A stretch of 64,000 nt of DNA from assembly GCA_026397505.1 (NCBI GenBank), contig JAPLUR010000125.1, forward strand, positions 1 to 64,000, written 5' to 3'. The translations under genes and the position numbers were made by a program. The stretch is from Candidatus Zixiibacteriota bacterium. GTDB taxonomy: Bacteria; Zixibacteria; MSB-5A5; GN15; PGXB01. Below are positions 1-8,411 of this stretch, in pieces (the first letter of the stretch is position 1; each line of letters starts with the position of its first letter). The notes beneath the pieces were generated by a model that saw only the letters and a program-made list of their open reading frames with translations, was not told the origin of the DNA and did not search any database.

Positions 1-132
1 TATCCCCATGGCTCCGCAGAGCGGTGTCAGTAACAGAAGGCCAATCAGAGCCCGCAATATAAAAGTCGAATGCGCCCATTCATAAGGAAAAATTCCGCCA
101 ATCAATCCATAAAGACTGTCGTAAAGACCCAT
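1..132 (-). CDS. Metal ABC transporter permease (N-terminus only; cut by window edge)
   Basis: The minus strand reads an open frame from an ATG at 132 to the window edge, 44 codons. It begins MGLYDSLYGLIGGIFPYEW and runs into a hydrophobic segment (FILRALIGLLLLTPLCGAMG), which is how ABC-3 family (ZnuB/MntB/TroC) permeases start. It lies 5 bp downstream of the ATPase gene and is the third cistron after the substrate-binding protein and ATPase, the usual order for Zn/Mn importers. The rest of the protein is outside the window, so metal specificity cannot be judged from it. Confidence 0.75.
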   Translation of the reverse strand, partial: MGLYDSLYGLIGGIFPYEWAHSTFILRALIGLLLLTPLCGAMGI

Positions 133-137
133 GCCTG

Positions 138-905
138 TCACTCTCTGCTTTCCCCGGGTGAATTAGCCTTCCCCCCGCCGTGCCTGCTGACAATTTCGGT
201 ATGATGTCCGAATACGGCCAAAAGGTTCTCCGGAGTAAGTACCGCCTCAGTCTTTCCCTGGCAGATCAGGCTCTTGTTCAGGCAGATCACATAGTCGGCA
301 TGATTACTGACCACGGAAAGGTCGTGGCTGACTATCACCATGGTGAAATTCTTCCGATGCTGAATCGAATCGAGCAAATCGCAGAAAAGCTTTTCCCCGG
401 CGATATCAATACCGGATACCGGCTCATCCAGAAGGAGAAGATTCGGGTCGCCTAAAAGAGCCGAAGCCAGCAGCACCCGTTGCAGTTCCCCGCCCGAAAG
501 TTTCCCGATTTGACTGTTGGACAAATGGACAGCTTCCACAATCTCCAGATTCTCCAGGGCTTTCTTCACATGGATGGTATTGCGGCCGAGCCAGAGAGGT
601 CTCTTCTGAAACGGCATCACCAGGAAATCAAGCACCGTCATAGGGAGTCCGCGATCGAATTCCATACTTTGCGGCACATACCCGAACCGAGGAGAAACCT
701 CTTTATCGTCGTTATCCCGGAATTCCACATTGCCCGTATAATGTCTTTTCCCCAGAAGAACTTTTAGAAGTGTTGTTTTCCCGGCGCCGTTGGGTCCGAT
801 AAGAGCGGTTACCGAACCGCCGGGGATGACGGCATTGACCCGGTCGAGCAATTGTACCCCTTCAACGACGACTGTCACATCACGAAAATAAACTGATGGA
901 CCCAT
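138..905 (-). CDS. Metal ABC transporter ATP-binding protein (ZnuC/MntB family)
   Basis: This 255-residue ATPase should drive import of a divalent metal (Zn or Mn) with the adjoining permease and binding protein. Visible motifs are Walker A GPNGAGKT (about residue 37), ABC signature LSGGELQR (about 136), Walker B LLLLDEP and the switch histidine in VIVSHD. The length is normal for the family. The ATG at 905 lies 10 bp after the stop of the binding-protein gene and the stop lies 5 bp before the permease start, so the three form one operon read on the minus strand. No metalloregulator gene or clear Zur/Fur box was recognised. Confidence 0.9.
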   Translation of the reverse strand: MGPSVYFRDVTVVVEGVQLLDRVNAVIPGGSVTALIGPNGAGKTTLLKVLLGKRHYTGNVEFRDNDDKEVSPRFGYVPQSMEFDRGLPMTVLDFLVMPFQKRPLWLGRNTIHVKKALENLEIVEAVHLSNSQIGKLSGGELQRVLLASALLGDPNLLLLDEPVSGIDIAGEKLFCDLLDSIQHRKNFTMVIVSHDLSVVSNHADYVICLNKSLICQGKTEAVLTPENLLAVFGHHTEIVSRHGGGKANSPGESRE

Positions 906-915
906 GACCGTTCCG

Positions 916-1857
916 CTACTTCAGCGCCTTTATTAGAGTTTTCAGATTCTCGGACATTATTTTCTCATAATAATCAAGAGGTGGATCGGGCGGCCCCGAG
1001 GCAACCGGATCAAGCATAAATACCGGCAGATTGGTTTCTTTTCCCAGTACGCCGGCGACTTTTGATAAGTACTGCGGCTCATTGAATAGAGCGGCCGGCT
1101 TTTCGCTTCGGATCTTTTGAGCTAAATTCATCATTTCGCGGGCCGAGGGTTCCTGTCCTGCTTCCTTTTCGATAATATCCAAAATCTCAAATCCGTAATC
1201 ACGCCCCATATATTCAAAAACCTCATGAACCGTAATGACGCGGTTGTTTTTGAGATTTTTCAAGGAGTCGGCAAATTCCCGGGAGAGCTTTTCCAGCCGG
1301 GCGCGGTAATTGTCACCGTTTTCCTTGATTTTTTCGGCATAGGCCGGAAGCATTTCCGCAAGCGAGGCGGTAATATTGGCCACCATTCGGGCGGCTTCCC
1401 GGGGGGAGGCAAAAATATGCGGGTTGTATCGAAAGGTTCCGGTATCAGGGAGATGCTCGCCTGTTTCGTGAAATTTCGCCATGATGGGCTCTATTCCATC
1501 GGAGGCGGTTATTATTCTCTTCTCGTGACGACCGGCCTTCAGCAGATCAGGTAGAAAAGGTTCCATCCCCAAACCATCCTGAATAATAATGTCTGCCTGA
1601 TGGACTTTCTTTACATCTTCGGGGGCCAGCGAAAAATCATGGGGGCATCCGTAGCCGGCCGGAAGAAGCAGCGTGACCTCAATGTCGCTTATGCCGGATG
1701 TTATATTTTCGACAAAGAGATAGATGGGGAAAAAAGTGGCTACGATCTGGACTTTCCCCGAAGGCCCAGCCGGTGAACCGGACGTGATACCACTCAGAGA
1801 AAGAAGAAGGGCCGACAGGGCAGCCACCGTGGTAATAATGCTGCACCGCTTTTTCAT
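916..1857 (-). CDS. Metal ABC transporter substrate-binding protein (ZnuA/TroA family)
   Basis: Exported binding protein of 313 residues that should capture Zn(II) or Mn(II) in the periplasm. The chosen ATG at 1857 begins MKKRC followed by a hydrophobic signal segment (IITTVAALSALLLSLSG); a TTG 42 bp upstream is in frame but would bury the signal peptide. Candidate metal ligands of the family are present: His in GYGCPHDFSLAP, His in YNPHIFASP, His in VHEVFEYMGRDYG and Asp in FMLDPVASG. The long His/Asp-rich loop of classical ZnuA is missing, so a TroA/MntC-type Mn or mixed specificity is as likely as Zn. First gene of the transporter operon. Confidence 0.87.
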   Translation of the reverse strand: MKKRCSIITTVAALSALLLSLSGITSGSPAGPSGKVQIVATFFPIYLFVENITSGISDIEVTLLLPAGYGCPHDFSLAPEDVKKVHQADIIIQDGLGMEPFLPDLLKAGRHEKRIITASDGIEPIMAKFHETGEHLPDTGTFRYNPHIFASPREAARMVANITASLAEMLPAYAEKIKENGDNYRARLEKLSREFADSLKNLKNNRVITVHEVFEYMGRDYGFEILDIIEKEAGQEPSAREMMNLAQKIRSEKPAALFNEPQYLSKVAGVLGKETNLPVFMLDPVASGPPDPPLDYYEKIMSENLKTLIKALK

Positions 1858-1956
1858 ATAATATCCATAATAAGAAATTGACCCGGCATCACTCCCCAAT
1901 CTATCTTATCTCCATCCCGGCCGCAAACAAATAGTTGGGTTCCTCTCGGAAAGGAA

Positions 1957-3513
1957 TTACCGCGAAATCCTGCGCCTCTCCAGAATCGCCTCGTAATAAC
2001 CTATCTCAGCCGCCTTTCTTAGATGATAGAGAGAGCTTTCCCCTTTCGTTACTCCGGAGAGATAATAGTGAATCGAACCCTGTCCGGGGTCTCCGGCCAG
2101 AGCTTTATAAAACAGTTCCTCGGCGAAGGCCGGATTCCCGGCCATATATTGCATATATCCACGGGCGGCATAAGGAATCGAAGCGCGGAATATCCCTTTC
2201 CCGAAATCGTTGTTCATTATCCCTCTTCGATTCAGATTGAGATAACTGAAGAAAACCGCCGGATAATCAGATAATTTGTAGCCGGTGGTCTCTATCGCCG
2301 AGGCCAGAAAATCAAGGTACCTGGCTATTCCCGATAGCTGTTCTTTATCTTTATATCCATTGGCGATGAGGTAATGATTAAGGGTATCGAAGCGAATTGA
2401 TGAGACCCATTCTGTCCGAAGAGTCATCACCGACTGAATATCGGAAACATGTACGGCTCCCAGAAGATGCCCGATCTCATGCAAGATTAGCTGCCCGTTG
2501 AGGAAAACGTTCCATTCCGAAGTCTCTTTGTTGGGTGGGAGCAGTTCCGCCAATAGTGAAGTCTGGCGACCCAATTCGGATATTCCAATCTGGATATTCC
2601 CGCTGTTTCGATAAAATTCCACGATGTCGTTGGGGCGATAGAATCCGACCACTAAGGTGTCGATTCGCCGGCTCTGATTCTCCAAAAAGACCTTGAAAAG
2701 AGCGGAGATTCTCGCAAAGCCGACCTCTGGAGCGGTTATATAGCTCTTCCCGCAGATTTCTAATCCGAATCCAATCTGCCTTTCCATGCAGTGTGATGCA
2801 TATTCGGTGGCGTAGATTATATCGCTGTCGCTCCGATTCCACCAATCGTTGAAGATGCGCGAATCCACCACGATGAACAGAGGAACTTTTTCGGAGAGTG
2901 CTGATCGTTTCCGTGTAAAAGAGGGTAAGGAAGCCAGGGCCTTGGAGAGAAGACGCTTCACCACAAAGTCCGGCGGTTCAGGGGCCATCGCCATTCCTTG
3001 AGTCGCGAGACTATCCGGCATTTCAATCCAGGAGTCTGAAGCCCGGGTTTCAAACCAGCGATTCTCCAGAGTGGAATCAGTTGGTCCCAGTTTTCGAATC
3101 GAAAAATGCGCTTTTATGCGCAGGCGCCCCGCATATCGAGTCGGTTCATTCTGCCGGGAAGATAACCTTATGCTCTTGATGTCAGCCTCCGGTTCGATAT
3201 GGAGCAGATAATCAAAGGCGCCAGCATCGAGTTGTTGAATCGCCGTCTCCGATTTTCTCCGGCTGTCGGGCCTGAGAAACTCGAAATCCCATCCTTTACG
3301 CCATAGATAATAATCGAGATGATTACTCAAACATTCATTTATATTTTCCGCATAAGGTCGGGACTCATCGGATGTTTTCACGGGATAAAGATAGACAGCC
3401 AGCCTGTTACCTGCGACCGACGCGCCGGCCGCCGGAGTCAATGAGGAGCCGAGACAGACCAGCAAAAGCGCCGATAATAATGAGATTCTTAACATGGCGG
3501 TGAAAAATGTCAT
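1957..3513 (-). CDS. Secreted metzincin-like zinc metalloprotease with C-terminal TPR-like repeats
   Basis: A 518-residue protein with an N-terminal signal segment (LRISLLSALLLVCLG). It carries HEIGHLLGAVH near residue 345, a complete HExxHxxGxxH metzincin zinc motif (three His ligands, catalytic Glu), followed by SVMTLRTEW, which could supply the Met-turn. The C-terminal ~90 residues look like TPR/Sel1-type helices (GNPAFAEELFYKALAGDPGQ). I recognise the protease motif but not a named family. The start may be M1 or M7 (MLRIS). It is divergent from the TPR lipoprotein gene with only 43 bp between starts, so the two probably share a promoter region and may act together in the envelope. Confidence 0.7.
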   Translation of the reverse strand: MTFFTAMLRISLLSALLLVCLGSSLTPAAGASVAGNRLAVYLYPVKTSDESRPYAENINECLSNHLDYYLWRKGWDFEFLRPDSRRKSETAIQQLDAGAFDYLLHIEPEADIKSIRLSSRQNEPTRYAGRLRIKAHFSIRKLGPTDSTLENRWFETRASDSWIEMPDSLATQGMAMAPEPPDFVVKRLLSKALASLPSFTRKRSALSEKVPLFIVVDSRIFNDWWNRSDSDIIYATEYASHCMERQIGFGLEICGKSYITAPEVGFARISALFKVFLENQSRRIDTLVVGFYRPNDIVEFYRNSGNIQIGISELGRQTSLLAELLPPNKETSEWNVFLNGQLILHEIGHLLGAVHVSDIQSVMTLRTEWVSSIRFDTLNHYLIANGYKDKEQLSGIARYLDFLASAIETTGYKLSDYPAVFFSYLNLNRRGIMNNDFGKGIFRASIPYAARGYMQYMAGNPAFAEELFYKALAGDPGQGSIHYYLSGVTKGESSLYHLRKAAEIGYYEAILERRRISR

Positions 3514-3556
3514 ATTCCGGCTTGAAAATCAAGTAGGAATCGGCTATTATAAATCT

Positions 3557-4426
3557 ATGAAAACAATTTCTGCGGTAAGAGTGTCTCTGGCCCTTCTGAT
3601 TATGGCCGGATTCCTTTCCCTTTTTCAATGCTCAAGTCAAAAGAGAGATTTTGCCGCTCTTAAAGCCGACGGCGAAAAGGCGTTAGGTAGCGGTGAGTAT
3701 AATCGTGCCATCGAAAATCTGAAAGAGGCAAGTCGCCTGAAACCATCCGACCGGGATGTGCTCTACAATCTCGGCATGGCTTTCGCGAAGTCATCACTTC
3801 CCGATTCTGCGGTCACTTATTTCAAGCGAGCCAAGCGGCTCTACCCGAACGACCGGCCGATCAACAAGGAATTGATCGAACTCTGCGCCGTGACGGGGGA
3901 TTATAACGGTTCTCTGAACGCCATCGCTTTCATGATTGCCTCCGGCGACAATGAAAAGATGTACTGGCCTCTTCTGGCTGAGTTGAACTATCGCAATGAA
4001 AATTTGTACCTGGCCTCCAAATATTATCAGCTTCTCATTAATGATAATCCCGATGAAAAATCGTATTATCTCTATTTATCCGGGACACTTTCGCAGTTGG
4101 GGCAATTCAAAGAATCCAACGACGTTCTTTTCAGAAGTATTCAGCTGTTCGGGCCGAGGGCCGAATCTTTTGCCAATATCGCGGTCAATTATATCAGTCT
4201 GAAAGAATTGGATAAAGCCGAGGAATTCATGCGAAAGAGCCTGGCGGTAAATCCCAATAATGTCCCTATCTGGATTAATCTGGCCAATCTCCTCTCCGAA
4301 CGGAAAGATATGAACAAGAAAAAGGAAGCCTTGCAGATTTATAAAAAATACCTCAAAGAGACTCCCAAGGCATATAAACTCGATTCTCTAATAATAGTCC
4401 TGGAGAAAGAAATACGGGGCGGCTGA
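3557..4426 (+). CDS. TPR-repeat lipoprotein
   Basis: A 289-residue protein made of TPR repeats (for example NRAIENLKEASRLKPSDRD and DKAEEFMRKSLAVNPNNVP) behind a signal peptide ending LSLFQC, a plausible though imperfect lipobox (Gln at -1 is unusual). The ATG at 3557 is chosen because it puts the signal peptide at the N-terminus; a frame opening at 3494 would overlap the divergent gene and prepend 21 residues. Probably an envelope-anchored scaffold for protein contacts. Function is not predictable beyond that; the divergent metzincin-like gene is the only contextual hint. Confidence 0.75.
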   Translation: MKTISAVRVSLALLIMAGFLSLFQCSSQKRDFAALKADGEKALGSGEYNRAIENLKEASRLKPSDRDVLYNLGMAFAKSSLPDSAVTYFKRAKRLYPNDRPINKELIELCAVTGDYNGSLNAIAFMIASGDNEKMYWPLLAELNYRNENLYLASKYYQLLINDNPDEKSYYLYLSGTLSQLGQFKESNDVLFRSIQLFGPRAESFANIAVNYISLKELDKAEEFMRKSLAVNPNNVPIWINLANLLSERKDMNKKKEALQIYKKYLKETPKAYKLDSLIIVLEKEIRGG

Positions 4427-4461
4427 GTAATTTTTTCATATATTGGAGAAAAGGAATCCTT

Positions 4462-4516
4462 CCGGGATACGGCAGGATTTTCCGTATCGCGGCATAAGGA
4501 TAATGCCGTAATACGG
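4462..4516. promoter_or_regulatory. Cluster of CCGTA/TACGG inverted repeats before the polysaccharide locus
   Basis: Positions 4466-4472 (GATACGG) and 4482-4488 (CCGTATC) form a perfect 7-bp inverted repeat, extended by a further 3 bp (4462-4464 with 4490-4492) after one mismatch. A perfect 11-bp palindrome CCGTAATACGG follows at 4506-4516. All share the core CCGTA. No T-run follows, so this is not an intrinsic terminator. It lies 50-100 bp before the first polysaccharide gene, and a TTGACA occurs at 4529. Binding of a regulator is inference. Confidence 0.4.
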
Positions 4517-4568
4517 ATTGTCGATGAATTGACAACTTGCTTTTTAAAGGGATTTTGATTCTGACCTA

Positions 4569-4928
4569 ATGGCAGAAGCAGACAGACAGCACGACGGGGC
4601 CGATACCCGTCAGATTTCGCAAGGGCTTAATTCATCCGCCGGGAAAAACAAAGGCGACAGGAAAAGGCTGATGGAGAATTTTCTCTCTCTGAGCTTGCTT
4701 CAGGGAGCCCGCCATATTCCGCCCCTCATAAACGTTCCCTATGCAGTCCGGGTGCTGAATCCGGGAAAATTCGGGACAGCGACCATTACCCAGTTTTTTG
4801 TCCCGCAGATTAATCTTTTCCTGTCCATGATATTACTTTCCGAGACTCTGATTTTTATCATACAGGAATACAATCCGATGCCATTAGGCGCCGAATGGCA
4901 GAAAGCTCTAAATCATGGGAAGTTATAA
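4569..4928 (+). pseudogene. Internally deleted Wzx-type polysaccharide flippase remnant
   Basis: The 119-codon frame contains the typical Wzx flippase N-terminal segment at residues 36-81 (NFLSLSLLQGARHIPPLINV, then YAVRVLNPGKFGTATITQFF). Right after FFV the family pattern stops and a short hydrophobic stretch follows (LFLSMILLSETLIFIIQEY) that resembles the final helix region of such flippases. Normal Wzx proteins have 400-500 residues and 12-14 helices, so about three quarters of the protein is missing. I infer an in-frame internal deletion near 4805. The product could not translocate lipid-linked sugar. It overlaps the next gene by 14 bp, and no other flippase is seen in the locus. Confidence 0.65.
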
Positions 4929-6093
4929 CCTTCTTCTGGGTATCGCCCTGGATTCTCCCAATCGAGGTGTTAATGCGTTGGGGATAGGCGCCATCACATT
5001 ATTGGTAAGGTCATTTCGGGAAATTCCAATCCGGGTGGCGCAGCTGTCATCCTCAAAGAAGGTACATTATGCAGAGGTTATGATCGATGGCAGCCCAATG
5101 GAAGTGACCATCCATGCCTATTCAAAGTATGCACTTATCCGTGCCCTTATGGCGCTGACCCTAAAGAGGATTCTGGGGCATCAACCGCGCTCCCCATTAG
5201 CACGACTTATTCTCGACGCTGAGAGAGTCTTTGCCGCTAACGAGGGTGATAGTTTCAGTGACATTTACGGCTTCAGAAGACTATTCAGCCAGGTACTCTG
5301 CGTAGCTGCCGTCCTTCTGGCCGGAAGGAATCTCACTTTCCTTCCCCAGACAATCGGCCCATTCAGCACTCGCGCGGGGCGAATTATCGGGAAATATATT
5401 ATTAAACGAGTCGACCGTATCTATGTCCGCGGTATTAAGAGTGCGGATCTTCTTGATGAATGGCAATGCTCTTATAAGAAAGCTGCCGATGTTTCAATTT
5501 ATATTGATCCAAAAGAAACCGCTTATGCTCTCTCACCGCATACTGTCGGAATCAATGTCAACGGGCTGCTCTACTATCGTCTTTATGGTCCGGCTGAAAA
5601 AGGTTTCGAGCATTACGGGGAGTTATTAAAGAACCTGATTAAGAAATTTATCAAACTTGAACATAACGTACTTCTCATACCTCACACATACAGCACGATC
5701 GGCTGGATTGGGGAAGATGATCTGCGTGCCATAAAGGAGATTGCGGCCGCCCTGGGAAGCGGCAGTGTTTCCTGCCTCAATCAGGAATGGGATGCACAGG
5801 AATTGAAAGGAATAATCGGCCAGACCGACTTTTTTGTCGGATCACGCATGCATGCATGTCTGGCCGGGCTGTCACGTTCCGTGCCGACAGTGGGGCTGGC
5901 TTACAGTTACAAGTTCGAAGGCACGTTTGATATGTTCGGGCAAAAGGATTGTGCCTTAAATATCCGTGGGTTATCGCCTGGGAAAATCGATGACACCATA
6001 GCCGCCATAATCAATATATTTGATCGAAGAAAGATTATTCACGAAGAGCTGATTCGCTACAACAGCCATCGTGAGAATTTAATTTTGGATTAG
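4915..6093 (+). CDS. Polysaccharide pyruvyl transferase family protein (CsaB/WcaK-like)
   Basis: A 392-residue member of the family that adds ketal-linked pyruvate from phosphoenolpyruvate to sugars of surface polymers, though many members have other or unknown acceptors. The family is recognised from the opening (GSYNLLLGIALDSPNRGVNA), the central LTFLPQTIGPFS and RIYVRGIKSADLL, and the hallmark C-terminal GSRMHACLAGLSRSVPTVGL followed by YSYKFEG. Cytoplasmic. The start overlaps the flippase remnant by 14 bp and the stop is 2 bp before the FrhB-like gene. Pairing of this family with FrhB-like proteins is common in exopolysaccharide loci. Confidence 0.85.
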   Translation: MGSYNLLLGIALDSPNRGVNALGIGAITLLVRSFREIPIRVAQLSSSKKVHYAEVMIDGSPMEVTIHAYSKYALIRALMALTLKRILGHQPRSPLARLILDAERVFAANEGDSFSDIYGFRRLFSQVLCVAAVLLAGRNLTFLPQTIGPFSTRAGRIIGKYIIKRVDRIYVRGIKSADLLDEWQCSYKKAADVSIYIDPKETAYALSPHTVGINVNGLLYYRLYGPAEKGFEHYGELLKNLIKKFIKLEHNVLLIPHTYSTIGWIGEDDLRAIKEIAAALGSGSVSCLNQEWDAQELKGIIGQTDFFVGSRMHACLAGLSRSVPTVGLAYSYKFEGTFDMFGQKDCALNIRGLSPGKIDDTIAAIINIFDRRKIIHEELIRYNSHRENLILD

Positions 6094-6095
6094 CG

Positions 6096-7328
6096 ATGTC
6101 TATCTCCAGAGAAATGGACAAAATAGCCAAAGGGGATCTTTGCTGCGGATGCGGGCTGTGCCGTTCGCTGGCCGGAGATGATTATATCGAAATAGCAATC
6201 GATGAGTCCGGATTCCTGCGTCCCCGCCTAAGAAAGCCCCTTGATTCTGATACGGCTGGCCTGATTGCCCGGGTTTGCCCGGGTCTGACAGTATCCCACG
6301 AAATCAAGACGACTCTTTATGATCCCCTCTGGGGAACAATCCGCTCCCTTCGTGTCGGATATGCCTCCCAGCCGGAAATCCGTTTCCGTGCTTCATCCGG
6401 CGGTGCTATCACAGCCATTCTTATCCATTTATTGGAGTCAAAATATATTAATTCCGTGCTGCATGTCGGTGCATCCGAAACTGATCCCATCGCGAATGTC
6501 ACCAGCATATCGGAAACCTATGATGATGTCATTGTCAATTGCGGTTCCCGCTATGCGCCATCGGCTCTTCTGGCAAACCTCCGAGAGTATCTGGAACTAC
6601 CTGGGCAATTGGCTATTGTCGGTAAACCATGTGATATCTCGGCACTCCGCCTTTTTTCACGCCATGAACCTTTGATCGACAAGAAGATCAAGTGCATGAT
6701 CTCATTTTTCTGCGCGGGCGTGCCGAGCCTGAAGGGGGCAATCGAAATACTGAAGGCAATGGGAGTTTCTAAGAAGCAGTTGCGTAGATTCACATATCGG
6801 GGAAATGGTTGGCCGGGACGGGCCCGGGCGGAACTCGATGACGGTACCTCTCGCGAATTGACTTATGAGCAATCCTGGGGAAGTATATTAAATCGATATC
6901 TCCAGACCCGATGCAAGATCTGCCCGGACGGCACCGGCGAATTTGCCGATATCACATGCGGCGACGCCTGGAATATCAGGAACGGTCGTCCCGATTTTGA
7001 AGAAAACGAAGGCCGCAGCCTGATTCTCGCCAGAACCGACATGGGCGAAAATCTTGTCACCGAGTGTATCAAGAAAGGCGTGCTGATTGCCTCAGAATAT
7101 GACAGGAACGATCTTGTAAAGATTCAGCCCTTTCATGCGATGCGAAAAAGGCTTGTCCGGTCGCGCCTTCTCGCCATGGAAACGCTCTTCCTCCCAGTGC
7201 CGCGGTACTCCGGTCTGGGACTGGGCAATATCAAACCATCGGCGGGGATCATTTTAAACACGCGGAGCTTTTTGGGAATGTTCCGACGCTCATTGCAGCT
7301 TCGATATGGTAAAAAGAGAAACCTGTAA
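6096..7328 (+). CDS. Coenzyme F420 hydrogenase/dehydrogenase beta-subunit (FrhB) family protein
   Basis: A 410-residue Fe-S flavoprotein-like protein. The N-terminus has a cysteine cluster (CCGCGLC, residues 15-21) of ferredoxin type, and another Cys pair comes later (RCKICPDGTGEFADITCGDAW), which is the FrhB C-terminal domain signature. Other family markers are FRASSGGAITAIL and VGKPCDISALR. In exopolysaccharide loci such proteins stand beside pyruvyl transferases and are thought to do redox chemistry on a sugar or precursor; the reaction is unknown. The start is 2 bp after the preceding stop, so translation is probably coupled. Confidence 0.8.
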   Translation: MSISREMDKIAKGDLCCGCGLCRSLAGDDYIEIAIDESGFLRPRLRKPLDSDTAGLIARVCPGLTVSHEIKTTLYDPLWGTIRSLRVGYASQPEIRFRASSGGAITAILIHLLESKYINSVLHVGASETDPIANVTSISETYDDVIVNCGSRYAPSALLANLREYLELPGQLAIVGKPCDISALRLFSRHEPLIDKKIKCMISFFCAGVPSLKGAIEILKAMGVSKKQLRRFTYRGNGWPGRARAELDDGTSRELTYEQSWGSILNRYLQTRCKICPDGTGEFADITCGDAWNIRNGRPDFEENEGRSLILARTDMGENLVTECIKKGVLIASEYDRNDLVKIQPFHAMRKRLVRSRLLAMETLFLPVPRYSGLGLGNIKPSAGIILNTRSFLGMFRRSLQLRYGKKRNL

Positions 7329-7343
7329 TCGGTATTATCGCAA

Positions 7344-8411
7344 GTGATAGCTCTCAATCCTAAGGTCTATATTATAGTTCTGAACTATGGCCGTTGGAAT
7401 GACACTATCGAGTGCCTGGAAAGTCTTCTGCGGCTGAATCATGATAACTATGAGATTATTCTGATTGATAATGCTTCCCCGGACAACTCGATAGAGAAGT
7501 TCCGCCTCTGGGCTATGGGGGGAGTGAATATCTGGAGAGACAACCGAAATAGGCTCAGGCAAATGAGCTTCCCTCCTTGTCCTAAACCAATTCGATTGAT
7601 TGAATATAACCGCGCCGAAGCAGAATCGGGCGGCAACCAGGTATTGACAAGAAACTCTGCCGGCAGACAAATTGTCTTGATTCACTCCGGCGCCAATCTG
7701 GGGTATGCGGGCGGCAATAATATCGGATTGCGCTACGCCTTGAAGAAAAATGACTTCAAATATATCTGGCTGTTAAATAATGACACCGTTGTGGAGCCGT
7801 CGGCGCTGAACCACATGGTTTCTCGCTTGGGGGCCCGTCCAAAGTCGGGCATCTGTGGATCGACTTCGCTCTACTATCATCGCCCGGGGATAACACAGGT
7901 GCGCGGAGGCGCCACCTATAACCGGTGGCTCGCCACCAGCCGGCATATCGGGGTCTTTGAATCGGCCGCCAACGGCTTTGACTTGGATAAAATCGAGCGA
8001 AAAACTGCTTATGTCTGCGGTTCCTCCATGCTGATTTCGAAAGCGTTTCTTGCTGAGGTGGGGCTGATGAGCGAGGATTATTTCCTTTATTATGAGGAGC
8101 TCGACTGGGTCACCCGTGCCGAAGGTAAGTTTGCAATGGTTTACGCCCCGGAAAGTATTATTTATCATAAGGAGGGACGAAGTATCGGCTCCAGCTCGCG
8201 CGGTGCGATAAGAAAAAAAATGGCCGATTTCTATGGGCAGAGGAATAGAATAATCTTCACAAGGAAATTTTACCCTTTGGCTCTGCCTTTTGTTTATTTA
8301 AGTTTTCTGGTGGTTATCGCAAATAGGCTTTTTAGAAAGCAGTGGGATCGCATCCCGATGATATTCAAAATATTGCTTCATCCCAGCCGCCGGTACGATG
8401 AAAACGATTAA
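7344..8411 (+). CDS. Family 2 glycosyltransferase
   Basis: A 355-residue GT-A type glycosyltransferase of the rhamnosyltransferase-like GT2 group. It opens VYIIVLNYGRWNDTIECLES, has the nucleotide-binding ILIDNASPDNS, a LLNNDTVVEP segment containing the DxD-like acidic motif, and FLYYEELDWVTRA as the catalytic-base region. An insertion of about 50 residues after the first strand (residues 55-105) is longer than usual. The C-terminus is hydrophobic (LALPFVYLSFLVVIANRLF) and may touch the membrane. The start is GTG at 7344; the gene overlaps the Wzy-like gene by 14 bp. Confidence 0.88.
   Translation: MIALNPKVYIIVLNYGRWNDTIECLESLLRLNHDNYEIILIDNASPDNSIEKFRLWAMGGVNIWRDNRNRLRQMSFPPCPKPIRLIEYNRAEAESGGNQVLTRNSAGRQIVLIHSGANLGYAGGNNIGLRYALKKNDFKYIWLLNNDTVVEPSALNHMVSRLGARPKSGICGSTSLYYHRPGITQVRGGATYNRWLATSRHIGVFESAANGFDLDKIERKTAYVCGSSMLISKAFLAEVGLMSEDYFLYYEELDWVTRAEGKFAMVYAPESIIYHKEGRSIGSSSRGAIRKKMADFYGQRNRIIFTRKFYPLALPFVYLSFLVVIANRLFRKQWDRIPMIFKILLHPSRRYDEND

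Noticed and set aside
4529-4557. TTGACA promoter before the flippase remnant
   Set aside because: The -35 is perfect but no acceptable -10 occurs at 16-18 bp (GATTTT/ATTTTG), so it is only mentioned.
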